A DNA stretch of 64,000 nt from Actinoplanes philippinensis. GTDB lineage: Bacteria > Actinomycetota > Actinomycetes > Mycobacteriales > Micromonosporaceae. The DNA lies in contig NZ_FONV01000020.1 in assembly GCF_900113015.1 (NCBI RefSeq), forward strand, positions 62,001 through 126,000, in the 5' to 3' direction. The notes under the pieces were generated by a model. That model did no database searches, was not told where the DNA came from, and was given only the letters and a program-made list of their open reading frames with translations. Below, piece after piece: positions 53,383 through 62,022 of the stretch. A program made the translations under genes and the position numbers. The stretch's first letter is position 1. Each line of letters starts with the position of its first letter.

Positions 53383-54048
53383 ATGCCGCTCACCCCTGCT
53401 GACGTTCACAACGTCTCCTTCACCAAACCGGCTGTCGGCCGGGGCGGCTATGTCGAGGAGGAGGTCGACGCGTTCCTGGACGAGGTGGAGCGCGAACTGG
53501 CCCGGCTCATGGCGGAGAACAACGCCCTGAAGGGACGGGTCCGCGGCGGCGCCGTCCCGGACGACGACTACGACGTCGATGTCGACTACGACGAGATCCG
53601 GGAGCTGGCCGCCCGGCTGCGGATGCTGGAGCAGGCTCGGGACCGCGCCGAGCAGCACGCCCGCGAGCTGGCCGCCGAGGTGGAGCAGGCGCGGCGCGCG
53701 GAGATCGCCCCGGTCGACGACGGCCGTCACCTGCGCGTGCTGGCGATGGCGCAGCGTACCGCCGATGAGCATCTCCACGACGCGCGCCGCGAGGCGGAGG
53801 AGATCATCGAGGTCGCCCGCGACAAGGCCCTGCAGCTGGCGGGTGAGGCCCGCGCCAAGGCCGCCGACATCGAGAGCGAGGCCCGGCAGCGGCATGCCGA
53901 GGCGATGGCCGGGATCGCCGGGCGCCGGGCCGAGCTGGTCGAGGAGGTCGAGCAACTGACCGGCCTGGCCATGCACTACCGGGAAGCCCTGAGCCGGCAC
54001 GTCGACCATCAGCTGGAGGGCACCGAGGCGACACCCCGCCTGGGCTAG
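53383..54048 (+). CDS. DivIVA-domain protein
   Basis: A 221-residue protein beginning MPLTPADVHNVSFTKPAVGRGGYVEEEVDAFLDEVERELARLMAEN, the DivIVA membrane-binding N-terminus. Long coiled-coil stretches rich in Ala/Glu/Arg follow (LRMLEQARDRAEQHARELAAEVEQAR; DARREAEEIIEVARDKALQLAGEARAKAADIESEARQRHAEAM). It is shorter than the main actinobacterial Wag31 and is likely a paralogue with a polar-growth or cell-envelope scaffold role. It is not next to the ftsZ/sepF cluster. ATG 53383 has GGGAGC upstream. Overlaps the next convergent gene by four bases. Confidence 0.87.
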   Translation: MPLTPADVHNVSFTKPAVGRGGYVEEEVDAFLDEVERELARLMAENNALKGRVRGGAVPDDDYDVDVDYDEIRELAARLRMLEQARDRAEQHARELAAEVEQARRAEIAPVDDGRHLRVLAMAQRTADEHLHDARREAEEIIEVARDKALQLAGEARAKAADIESEARQRHAEAMAGIAGRRAELVEEVEQLTGLAMHYREALSRHVDHQLEGTEATPRLG

Positions 54049-54251
54049 CGCCAGTCACCCTCCTCCGCGGAGGGCGACGACGAGGCCGGGGACGAGGCCG
54101 GTTCGAGCGAGGCGTCCCGCACGATGGTGCTGCCGTCCCCCTTGCGGGTGCCGTCGGCGTCCACCTCCGGGTGAACGGCGCGCAGATGCGCGGCCATCTC
54201 CGCGTCCGGAATGTCCCGCGCGTCCGGTGGGCAGAGATTGCACGTGGCCAT
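54045..54251 (-). CDS. small C2H2-zinc-finger-like protein
   Basis: A 68-residue protein: MATCNLCPPDARDIPDAEMAAHLRAVHPEVDADG then a Ser/Glu-rich tail. The C-x2-C-x14-H-x4-H spacing (residues 4, 7, 22, 27) is a zinc-finger-like metal site, unusual in bacteria but seen in small actinobacterial proteins. The tail is probably disordered. It ends inside the last four bases of the DivIVA gene. Function unknown. Confidence 0.65.
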   Translation of the reverse strand: MATCNLCPPDARDIPDAEMAAHLRAVHPEVDADGTRKGDGSTIVRDASLEPASSPASSSPSAEEGDWR

Positions 54252-54304
54252 GCGCTCACGCTAGCCCCTCGGGGCCGCGCGTGTGTGATCAGTGACCGCA
54301 AAAG

Positions 54305-54334
54305 TGGAACGATTCCAGAAAAGGGGGTTAAGGT
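54305..54334 (+). promoter_or_regulatory. furA-katG promoter and palindromic operator
   Basis: TGGAACGATTCCA (54305-54317) is a perfect 5-3-5 palindrome over the -35 region. TAAGGT (54329-54334) is a -10 box six bases before the furA ATG, so the mRNA is leaderless, as known for mycobacterial furA. Position and symmetry suit autorepression by FurA/CatR, relieved by peroxide. Confidence 0.6.
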
Positions 54335-54340
54335 CTGGGC

Positions 54341-54775
54341 ATGACGTCCGACTTCGAGGCTCGGCTCCGGGCGGTCTCGTTGCGCGTGACCCGGCCCCGG
54401 CTCGCGGTGATGACCGCGCTCAGCGACCACCCCCACGTCGACACCGACAGCGTGATCGCTCTGGTGCGTTCGGAACTTCCGACGGTCTCCCACCAGGCGG
54501 TCTACGATGTGCTGCGTGCCCTCACCGACTCCGGTCTGGTGCGGCGCATCCAGCCTGCCGGTGCGACGGCCCGCTACGAGATGCGCGTGCGGGACAACCA
54601 TCACCATGTCGTGTGCCGTTCGTGCGGCGTGATCGCCGACGTCGACTGCGCTGCCGGAAACGCCCCTTGTCTGACCGCCTCCGACGATCACGGGTTCGTG
54701 ATCGACGAGGCGGAGGTCGTCTATTGGGGCATCTGCCCCGCCTGCGTGAGCAATCGTCCGGAAGGAAACCCATGA
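54341..54775 (+). CDS. furA: Fur-family peroxide-responsive repressor (FurA/CatR type)
   Basis: A 144-residue Fur protein. The winged helix is RVTRPRLAVMTALSDHPHVDTDSVIALVRSELPTVSHQAVYDVLRALTDSGLVRRI. The metal-binding half has RDNHHHVVCRSCGVIADVDCA and a C-terminal GICPACVS, giving two Cys pairs for structural zinc and a His cluster for regulatory iron. Direct linkage to katG identifies it as the FurA/CatR type that represses katG until oxidised. Its TGA overlaps the katG ATG. Confidence 0.92.
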   Translation: MTSDFEARLRAVSLRVTRPRLAVMTALSDHPHVDTDSVIALVRSELPTVSHQAVYDVLRALTDSGLVRRIQPAGATARYEMRVRDNHHHVVCRSCGVIADVDCAAGNAPCLTASDDHGFVIDEAEVVYWGICPACVSNRPEGNP

Positions 54776-56997
54776 GCGACGCTCAGGACAACACCACCGC
54801 GAAGTGCCCGGTCGCCCACGATTCGGTGACCGCGCACGGCAGTGAGAGCGAGAACCCGGCGATCGACTCGCCGACGCCGAAGACGGGCGGGCGCCCGCGT
54901 ACGAACCGGGACTGGTGGCCCAACCAGCTCGACCTGAACGTGCTGCACGCCCACTCGTCGAAGGGCAACCCGCTGTCGCCGGACTTCGACTACGCCAGCG
55001 AGTTCGCGAAGCTCGACGTGGAGGCGCTCAAGGCCGACATCGTCACCGTGCTGACCACCTCGCAGGACTGGTGGCCGGCCGACTTCGGGCACTACGGCGG
55101 CCTGATGATCCGGCTCAGCTGGCACGCCGCCGGCACGTACCGGATCCAGGACGGCCGTGGTGGCGCCGGTGACGGCGGCCAGCGCTTCGCCCCGCTGAAC
55201 AGCTGGCCCGACAACGCGAACCTGGACAAGGCGCGCCGCCTGCTGTGGCCGGTGAAGGCGAAGTACGGGCAGAAGATCTCCTGGGCCGACCTGCTGGTGC
55301 TGGCCGGCAACGTGGCGCTGGAGTCGATGGGCTTCAAGACGTTCGGCTTCGGTTTCGGCCGGGTCGACGTGTGGGAGCCGGAGGAGATCTTCTGGGGTCC
55401 CGAGGACACCTGGCTCGGCGACGAGCGGTATGCCTCGGAGAAGACGATGTCCGAGGGCGTCGGCGCGACCGAGATGGGCCTGATCTACGTCAACCCGGAG
55501 GGTCCGAAGGGCAACGCCGACCCGGCCGCCGCCGCGCACTTCATCCGGGAGACGTTCGCCCGGATGGCGATGAACGACGAGGAGACCGTGGCGCTGATCG
55601 CCGGCGGTCACACGTTCGGCAAGACGCACGGCGCCGCTGTCGCCGACGACCACGTCGGCCCGGAGCCGGAGGGCGCGCCGCTGGAGGCGCAGGGCCTCGG
55701 CTGGCTCAACACCCACGGCACCGGCAAGGGCCCGGACACCATCACGTCCGGCCTGGAGGTCACCTGGACCGACAAGCCGACCCAGTGGAGCAACCGGTTC
55801 TTCGAGATCCTCTTCGGGTACGAGTGGGAGCTCACCACCAGCCCGGGCGGCGCGAAGCAGTGGGTGGCCAAGGACGCCGAGGCGATCATCCCGGACGCGC
55901 ACGACCCGTCGCGCAAGCACAAGCCGACGATGCTGACGACCGACCTGTCGCTGCGCGTCGACCCGGCGTACGAGAAGATCTCGCGCCGTTTCCTGGAGAA
56001 CCCGGACGAGTTCGCCCTGGCGTTCGCGAAGGCCTGGTACAAGCTGCTGCACCGGGACATGGGCCCGGTCGAGCGGTTCCTCGGCCCGTGGGTGCCGGAG
56101 GCGCAGCTCTGGCAGGACCCGGTTCCGGCCGTCGACCACCCGTTGGTCGGTGACGCCGAGATCGCCGCGCTGAAGGCGAAGGTGCTCGACTCGGGCCTGA
56201 GCGTCGCGCAGCTGGTGCAGGCCACGTGGGCGTCGGCGGCGACGTTCCGGTCGACCGACAAGCGCGGCGGGGCCAACGGCGCCCGGATCCGGCTGGAGCC
56301 GCAGCGTTCGTGGGAGGTCAACCGGCCGGTCGTTCCGGTGATCGACGCGCTGGAGAAGATTCAGCAGGAGTTCAACGCGTCCGGTGACGCGAAGATCTCG
56401 CTGGCCGACCTGATCGTGCTGGCCGGCAACGCGGCGGTGGAGAAGGCGGCCGCCGACGCCGGGGTGCCGGTGACCGTGCCGTTCCACCCGGGCCGGACCG
56501 ACGCCACCCAGGAGCAGACCGACGTCGAGTCGTTCGCCGTCCTGGAGCCGCGGGCCGACGGGTTCCGCAACTACCTGCGGCCGGGCGAGAAGACCCAGCC
56601 GGAGGTGCTGCTCGTCGACCGGGCGTACATGCTGAACCTGACCGCTCCGGAGATGACCGTGCTGGTCGGCGGCCTGCGCGCGATCGCCGGCGGTGAGCAC
56701 GGCGTGCTCACCGAGAAGCCGGGCGTGCTGACCAACGACTTCTTCGTCAACCTGCTCTCGCCGGGCACCCGGTGGGCGGCGTCGAAGGACCGTGAGCACG
56801 TGTACGAGATCCGCGACCTCGCCACCGACGAGGTCCGGTTCACCGCCACCGCCGTCGACCTGATCTTCGGGTCGAACTCGCAGCTGCGCGCCCTCTCCGA
56901 GGTCTACGCCAGCGCCGACGCCCGGGAGAAGTTCGTCCACGACTTCGTGAAGGCGTGGACGAAGGTCACCGAGCTGGACCGGTTCGACCTGGCCTGA
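54772..56997 (+). CDS. katG: catalase-peroxidase KatG
   Basis: A 741-residue bifunctional haem enzyme. The N-terminal domain has the distal Arg-Trp-His in GGLMIRLSWHAAGTYRIQDG (R114, W117, H118 by my count), Tyr of the Met-Tyr-Trp adduct in MGLIYVNPEGP, and proximal His in ALIAGGHTFGKTHGA. The C-terminal inactive peroxidase-like domain follows (KRGGANGARIRLEPQRSWEVN). Length is normal. It destroys hydrogen peroxide and activates isoniazid in mycobacterial homologues. Cotranscribed with furA through an ATGA overlap; the start has GAAGGAAA upstream. Confidence 0.97.
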   Translation: MSDAQDNTTAKCPVAHDSVTAHGSESENPAIDSPTPKTGGRPRTNRDWWPNQLDLNVLHAHSSKGNPLSPDFDYASEFAKLDVEALKADIVTVLTTSQDWWPADFGHYGGLMIRLSWHAAGTYRIQDGRGGAGDGGQRFAPLNSWPDNANLDKARRLLWPVKAKYGQKISWADLLVLAGNVALESMGFKTFGFGFGRVDVWEPEEIFWGPEDTWLGDERYASEKTMSEGVGATEMGLIYVNPEGPKGNADPAAAAHFIRETFARMAMNDEETVALIAGGHTFGKTHGAAVADDHVGPEPEGAPLEAQGLGWLNTHGTGKGPDTITSGLEVTWTDKPTQWSNRFFEILFGYEWELTTSPGGAKQWVAKDAEAIIPDAHDPSRKHKPTMLTTDLSLRVDPAYEKISRRFLENPDEFALAFAKAWYKLLHRDMGPVERFLGPWVPEAQLWQDPVPAVDHPLVGDAEIAALKAKVLDSGLSVAQLVQATWASAATFRSTDKRGGANGARIRLEPQRSWEVNRPVVPVIDALEKIQQEFNASGDAKISLADLIVLAGNAAVEKAAADAGVPVTVPFHPGRTDATQEQTDVESFAVLEPRADGFRNYLRPGEKTQPEVLLVDRAYMLNLTAPEMTVLVGGLRAIAGGEHGVLTEKPGVLTNDFFVNLLSPGTRWAASKDREHVYEIRDLATDEVRFTATAVDLIFGSNSQLRALSEVYASADAREKFVHDFVKAWTKVTELDRFDLA

Positions 56998-59598
56998 TCA
57001 GCTCCGGTTGTGGTCCGCCACCGATCTGACCCCGGTCAGGTCGGTGGCGGTGCCGATCCACTCGATGATCTCGCCGTCGTCGTCGAACAGCGGCACCGCC
57101 CGCGACAGCATCCGCCCGAGCGTGCCGTCGGGCCGGCGGACGCGATGCTCCAGCTGGAAGACCCCGCGGGACTCGATGGCCGCGTTGACGGCGGCGAGGA
57201 CCTCGGGTTGGTCGGCCGGGTCGATGTAGGTGTCGAGCCAGCTCGCTGTCGGCTCGGTGATGTCGGCGAGGAAACCGTGCCCGTCGAGGGCCTGCAGGAT
57301 GCGCCAGTCGGCGCTCATCCGGTAGACGACGTCGAAACTGGCGTCACGCAGGGTCCGGAACCGGCGTTCGCTGACCCGCCGCATCCGGGCCATCTGCAAC
57401 TGCGCGTCGATCCGGGCCACCAGTTCCCGTGCCGCGAACGGCTTGACCACATAATCGTCGGCGCCGGCCAGCAGCCCCCCGATCGCCGTCTCCTCACCGG
57501 CCCGGGCGGTGAGCAGCACGACCGGGGTTCCGGCCAGCGCGGGGTCCGCCCGGATCTCGTGCAGCAGTGCGAACCCGTCCATCCGCGGCATCATCACGTC
57601 GGCGAGGATCAGATCCGGCGGGTCGCGGCGGGCCGTCCGCAGAGCCTGTTCGCCGTCGGAGGCGACGACGACGGTCCATGCCGCGCCGAGCAGGCGTTCG
57701 AGATAGTCACGCATGTCCGGGTTGTCGTCGACGACCAGCACCCGGATCTCCGAGAAGGCCCGCACCGGCAGGTCACGCAGCACCGACGGGTCGTCCAGGC
57801 CGGCCGCCTCGTCGTCACGGCGTGCCCCGACGTCCCAGTGGGCGGCCTCCCTCGCCATCGACTCGGCCAGGCCGCCGACGGGCGCGGGCGCCGGCTCACC
57901 GCCGGTGGAGTCGGGACGGCGGCCCATCGGGATCCACACGGTGAAGGCGGTGCCGGAGTCGGGGCGGCTGGTCACCCTGACCCGCCCGTGATGGCGGCGC
58001 ACCAGCTCGTCGACCAGGGCCAGGCCGATGCCGGCACCCTCGTGGGTACGGCCACGGGCGTCCCGGACCCGGTGGAACCGTTTGAACACGTACGGCAGGT
58101 CGGCCTCCGGAATGCCCACCCCGCTGTCGCGGACGATCAGCTCGGCGTGCCGCTCGACCGGTCGCAGCAGCACCGTGACGCCGCCCTCCCAGGTGAACTT
58201 GAGGGCGTTGGACAGCAGATTGGAGACGATCTTCTCCCACATCTCCGGATCGACCCAGACCGGCCCGGGCAGCGGCGGCGCGTCGATGGTCAGCTTCAGG
58301 CCGGCGGCCTCGGCGGCGCCGGCGAACATCGAGACGATGTCGGTGGTGAGCGCGGCCAAATCGGTCGGCACGAACGCGGCCCGCAGCCGGCCGGCCTCCG
58401 CCTGGGAGAAGTCGAGCAGGGTGCCGACCAGCCGCAGCAACCGCTGGGCGTTGCGGTACATCAGCGCGATCTCGCCGCTGTTCGTGGCCGCGTCCCCGGG
58501 CCGGCGCAGCATCTCCTCCAGCGGCCCGAGCATCAACGTCAGCGGGGTACGGAACTCGTGGCTCACGTTGGAGAAGAACTCGGTCTTCACCCGGTCGAGT
58601 TCGGCCAGCTTGTCGAGGCTCTGCCGCTCCCGGTGACGGGTGTGCGCGAGCGCCAGGGTGGCCCCGATCTGGCCGGCGAGCATGTCCAGGAACCCACGAT
58701 AGGCCTCATCGAACGGCTGGTGCCGGTTCAGGCCGGCCACCAGCACCGCGTACACCTCGTCGTCGGGCCCGGCCGCGATCGGCATGAGCAGCGCGGTCTC
58801 CGGGGGCAGCGCGCCGGGTGGGGCCGGTGGCGGCGCGAGCAACCCACCCAACCGCCCGGTCAGGCCGTCCAGCAGCATCCCGCCGTGGTGCCCGCCCGGG
58901 TCGCCGAGGAGCGCCGACAGCGGCCACACGCTGCCACCGTTGATCAGATCGACGACCTGGGGCGCGGCGAACGAGCCCGCCGTCAGACCCGCCGCACCGG
59001 CCAGCCGCCCCTCCCGGCGAGTCTGGTCGATCAGGTAGAGCAGCGCGAACGGCACGTCGGCGGGCGACCGGCCCAGAGCACCCGCCGCCAGCTCACAGGC
59101 GTGCTCCGGGGTACGGGCTCCGGCGGTCTCGGCCGCGACCGTACGCAGCAGGGCCATCCGGCGTTCGGCGACCATCGTGGCGGTGGTGTCGAGCACCGAG
59201 TTCTGGATGCCCAGCACAGAACCCCGGTCGTCGGTGATCGGCGAGTAGGTGAAGGTGACGTACACCTCCTCCAGCGACCCGTTACGGTCCATCAGCATCG
59301 GCATGTTCTCCGCGCCGGCGGCCACCCCGGTCCTGCGGGCCTTCTCGATAATCGGGCCGATGAACGACCACAGCTCCGGCCACGTCTGGTCGGCCCGGCC
59401 GGCGAGCGCCTGCGGATGCTTGGTGGAGCCGAGGAACTGCCGCCACGACTCGTTGTACAGCTGGATCAGCTCCGGCCCCCACCACACCGCCGCCGGGAAA
59501 CCCGAGTCCAGCGTGATCCGGACGACCGCGCGCAGCGCCTCCGGCCACTCGGTGACCGGCCCGAGCGGCGTGGCCGGCCAGTCCTTGGCCCGCAGCAC
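56998..59598 (-). CDS. PAS-GAF hybrid sensor kinase (probable C-terminal part of a CheB-kinase fusion)
   Basis: At least 866 residues. It opens with VLRAKDWPATPLGPVTEWPEALRAVVRITLDSGFPAAVWWGPELIQLYNESW, the PAS segment typical of CheB-fused kinases. A GAF-like region follows, then H-box FFSNVSHEFRTPLTLMLGPLEEML, ATPase (GSGVGIPEAD.., GAGIGLALVDELV), a receiver with phospho-Asp in LILADVMMPRMDGF, and a C-terminal PAS ending TATDLTGV. GTG 59598 is only a nominal start: the same-strand CheB frame continues straight into this one if one extra base near 59600 is removed (..FRGPGEV / SGVLRAKDW). Partner of the CheB domain. Confidence 0.82.
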   Translation of the reverse strand: MLRAKDWPATPLGPVTEWPEALRAVVRITLDSGFPAAVWWGPELIQLYNESWRQFLGSTKHPQALAGRADQTWPELWSFIGPIIEKARRTGVAAGAENMPMLMDRNGSLEEVYVTFTYSPITDDRGSVLGIQNSVLDTTATMVAERRMALLRTVAAETAGARTPEHACELAAGALGRSPADVPFALLYLIDQTRREGRLAGAAGLTAGSFAAPQVVDLINGGSVWPLSALLGDPGGHHGGMLLDGLTGRLGGLLAPPPAPPGALPPETALLMPIAAGPDDEVYAVLVAGLNRHQPFDEAYRGFLDMLAGQIGATLALAHTRHRERQSLDKLAELDRVKTEFFSNVSHEFRTPLTLMLGPLEEMLRRPGDAATNSGEIALMYRNAQRLLRLVGTLLDFSQAEAGRLRAAFVPTDLAALTTDIVSMFAGAAEAAGLKLTIDAPPLPGPVWVDPEMWEKIVSNLLSNALKFTWEGGVTVLLRPVERHAELIVRDSGVGIPEADLPYVFKRFHRVRDARGRTHEGAGIGLALVDELVRRHHGRVRVTSRPDSGTAFTVWIPMGRRPDSTGGEPAPAPVGGLAESMAREAAHWDVGARRDDEAAGLDDPSVLRDLPVRAFSEIRVLVVDDNPDMRDYLERLLGAAWTVVVASDGEQALRTARRDPPDLILADVMMPRMDGFALLHEIRADPALAGTPVVLLTARAGEETAIGGLLAGADDYVVKPFAARELVARIDAQLQMARMRRVSERRFRTLRDASFDVVYRMSADWRILQALDGHGFLADITEPTASWLDTYIDPADQPEVLAAVNAAIESRGVFQLEHRVRRPDGTLGRMLSRAVPLFDDDGEIIEWIGTATDLTGVRSVADHNRS

Positions 59599-60235
59599 CC
59601 CGCTCGACCTCGCCCGGCCCGCGGAACAGGGCGGCGGCCGCCTCGATCTCCGACCGGGGGCGGGGCAGCGGACGGCCGCGCGCCAAGTCGGCCAGCACCC
59701 CGCCGATGTGGCCGAGCGGCAGGACCAGGTGGGCGCTGCCGGCCGCCGACTTCGGCATCGACGCGAACTCGGCGCTGTCCTCGCTCTGCGCCACGACCAG
59801 GCCGCCGGCCTCACGCACGGTGGCGGCGCCGACCGCGCCGTCCCGGCCCATCCCGGTCAGCACGACCGCCACGGCGCGGGAGCCGTACGTGTCGGCCAGC
59901 GACCGCAGCAGCGCGTCGTGCGGATTGCTGCGCGCGCCCGGCTCGTTGGTGATCAGCGCGCAGGTGCCGTCCGGCAGCACTTCGAGCCGCCGCCGGGGCG
60001 GGCAGACCACCACCCGGTCCTCGGTCAGCGCGATGCCGTCCTCGGCCCACACCACGTCGTGGTCGCTCCGGCTCTGCAGGATCTTGACCAGCGAGCTGCC
60101 GCGGGCGCTGAGATGCTGCTGCACCACCACCGTCATCGGCAGGCCGGCCGGCAGGTCGCGCAGCACCGTGGCCAGCGCGCCCACACCGCCCGCCGAGGTC
60201 ACCAGAGCGATGACCGGATCCGTCCTCATATCCAT
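59282..60235 (-). CDS. CheB-type methylesterase domain (probable N-terminal part of the same fusion)
   Basis: CheB domain from residue 1 to about 200: PVIALVTSAGGVGALATVLRDLPAGLPMTVVVQQHLS (catalytic Ser replaced in the S-x-G-G motif as TSAGG), ALTEDRVVVCPPRRRLEV, RAVAVVLTGMGRDGAVGAATVREAGGLVVAQ and the final ASMPKSAAGS. After EIEAAAALFRGPGEV (near 59610) the frame turns into a GC-rich shadow of the kinase frame and stops at 59282, so the last hundred or so residues are unlikely to be real. No receiver is attached. ATG 60235 has GGGAGG eight bases upstream. Divergent from the EnvZ-type kinase. Confidence 0.8.
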   Translation of the reverse strand: MDMRTDPVIALVTSAGGVGALATVLRDLPAGLPMTVVVQQHLSARGSSLVKILQSRSDHDVVWAEDGIALTEDRVVVCPPRRRLEVLPDGTCALITNEPGARSNPHDALLRSLADTYGSRAVAVVLTGMGRDGAVGAATVREAGGLVVAQSEDSAEFASMPKSAAGSAHLVLPLGHIGGVLADLARGRPLPRPRSEIEAAAALFRGPGEVERGAAGQGLAGHAARAGHRVAGGAARGRPDHAGLGFPGGGVVGAGADPAVQRVVAAVPRLHQASAGARRPGRPDVAGAVVVHRPDYREGPQDRGGRRRGEHADADGP

Positions 60236-60357
60236 ACATCGTGCCTCCCGCGGGACCTGTCGATGCCATCGGTTGCGGGCCGATGTTTGGATCGTCGGGT
60301 GCCGACCGTGTTCCCGACCGCCGTCCCCGCCCGTGGCCACCACGTCGCGGAGGTCCC

Positions 60358-62022
60358 GTGAGCTTCCGGATCCGGGTGTTCCTCCTGATGGCGCTGGTGG
60401 CGCTCGGCGCGACCGGGGCGACCGTGGCGCTCACCTGGTGGCAGGCCCGCGACCAGGTCAGCGAGGCGGCGTCGGCGTCGCGGGAGACGACCGAGCTGAT
60501 CCAGCGGGAGCTGCGGGACCAGGCGCTGCGCAACGGCACCTGGGAGGGCGTCGACCAGACCCTGCGCCGGCTGCGCGGGATGACCGGGCAGCGGCTGCGG
60601 CTCGTCGACCCGTACGGCGCGGTGGTCGCCGACACCGACCATCTGGACCGGCGGCTGGCCCGTCCGCCCGGATCGGTCGCGGTGTTCGTCGACCCGCTGC
60701 CCGAGCTGATCGTCGCCGGCGACGGTGACGGGCGGCCCGCGACGCTCGCCGCCGTGGACACCTACCGGGCCGAGACGCTGCGCGCGGCCTGCCTGCACCG
60801 GCACGGCCACGAGCTGGTCGTCACGCCCGGCCCGGACGGGGTGCCCCGGCACCGGCTGGCCGGCGGCGGCGATCCGGCCGCGCTCGACGAGTGCCGTCCG
60901 GCCCGGCCGGCGCCGTGGCAGCACGCCGACGACCTGGCGCAGGTGCGGCAGTGCGGTCCGGCGCAGGCCGACTGCCTGCGGGCCGCCTTCCGGCGGCAGA
61001 TCGCCACCGGCGAGGTCGCTCCGGCGCCGCTGCTGCTCACCATCGGTGCGGGCAACGAGCCGGTACGCGCCCTCGACATCGGCCCGGTCCTGCTGATCGC
61101 GCTCGTCGTCGCGGCCCTGGCCACCGGCGGCTCGCTGCTGGTCAGCCGCCGGGTGTTGCGCCCGATCGGCACGCTGACCGCCGCCGCCCGCCGCCTGCGC
61201 GACGGCGACCGCGACGGCCGGGTCCCCGAGGACGGCCGCGACGAACTGGCCGAGCTGGCCCGCGTCTTCAACCAGATGGCCGACTCGGTCCGGGCCGCGC
61301 AGGACGACCAGCGGCGTCTCATCGCCGATGTGGCGCACGAGTTGCGTACCCCGCTGGCGAACGTGCGCGGCTATCTGGAGGCGCTGCAGGACGGGGTGGT
61401 CGAGCCGACCGCCGACCTGTTCGCGTCCCTGCACGACGAGGTGATCCTCAACCAGCGGATCGTCGGCGACCTGCAGGAGCTGGCGCTCGCCGAGGCCGGC
61501 GCGCTGGTCTACCACCGGTCCCCGACCGACCTGGCCGAGCTGGTGGAACGGGCCCGGACCGCGCATCGCGCCGCCGCCGGCACGGCCGGGGTCACGCTCG
61601 TCGTCGACGCCCCCGAGCCGGTGATCGCCGAGGTCGACCCGGACCGGATCCGTCAGGTGGTCGGCAACCTGGTCGGCAACGCGCTGCGCGCCACCCCGGC
61701 AGGCGGGACGATCACCCTGTCGGCGGGCGTCGACGGTGACCGGGCGGTGCTGCGGGTGATCGACACCGGCACCGGCATCGCCGCCGAGCACCTGCCGTTC
61801 GTCTTCGACCGGCTGTGGCGGGCCGACCCGTCCCGGGGCCGCGGCACCGGGCTGGGCCTGGCCATCGTCCGGCAGATCGTCCGCGACCACGGCGGCGACG
61901 TGTCCGCGCACAGCGTGGAGGGTTCCGGCGCCACCTTCGAGATCCGGCTGCCGGCTACTCGATCGTCCACGAGTGCGGCGGCACCGGACGGCCGTGCACG
62001 AACGGCTCGTCGCCCAGATTGA
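60358..62022 (+). CDS. EnvZ-type membrane sensor histidine kinase
   Basis: A 554-residue kinase: first membrane helix FLLMALVALGATGATVALTWW, an extracytoplasmic sensor of about 215 residues, second helix IGPVLLIALVVAALATGGSLLV, HAMP (RRVLRPIGTLTAAARRLRDGDRDGRV), H-box LIADVAHELRTPLANVRGYLEALQ, and HATPase with VVGNLVGNALRATPAGG and GRGTGLGLAIVRQIVRDHGG. GTG 60358 is used with GGAGG four bases before it. No response-regulator gene lies beside it, so it is an orphan in this window. Its 3' end overlaps the convergent amylase gene by 68 bases. Confidence 0.9.
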   Translation: MSFRIRVFLLMALVALGATGATVALTWWQARDQVSEAASASRETTELIQRELRDQALRNGTWEGVDQTLRRLRGMTGQRLRLVDPYGAVVADTDHLDRRLARPPGSVAVFVDPLPELIVAGDGDGRPATLAAVDTYRAETLRAACLHRHGHELVVTPGPDGVPRHRLAGGGDPAALDECRPARPAPWQHADDLAQVRQCGPAQADCLRAAFRRQIATGEVAPAPLLLTIGAGNEPVRALDIGPVLLIALVVAALATGGSLLVSRRVLRPIGTLTAAARRLRDGDRDGRVPEDGRDELAELARVFNQMADSVRAAQDDQRRLIADVAHELRTPLANVRGYLEALQDGVVEPTADLFASLHDEVILNQRIVGDLQELALAEAGALVYHRSPTDLAELVERARTAHRAAAGTAGVTLVVDAPEPVIAEVDPDRIRQVVGNLVGNALRATPAGGTITLSAGVDGDRAVLRVIDTGTGIAAEHLPFVFDRLWRADPSRGRGTGLGLAIVRQIVRDHGGDVSAHSVEGSGATFEIRLPATRSSTSAAAPDGRARTARRPD

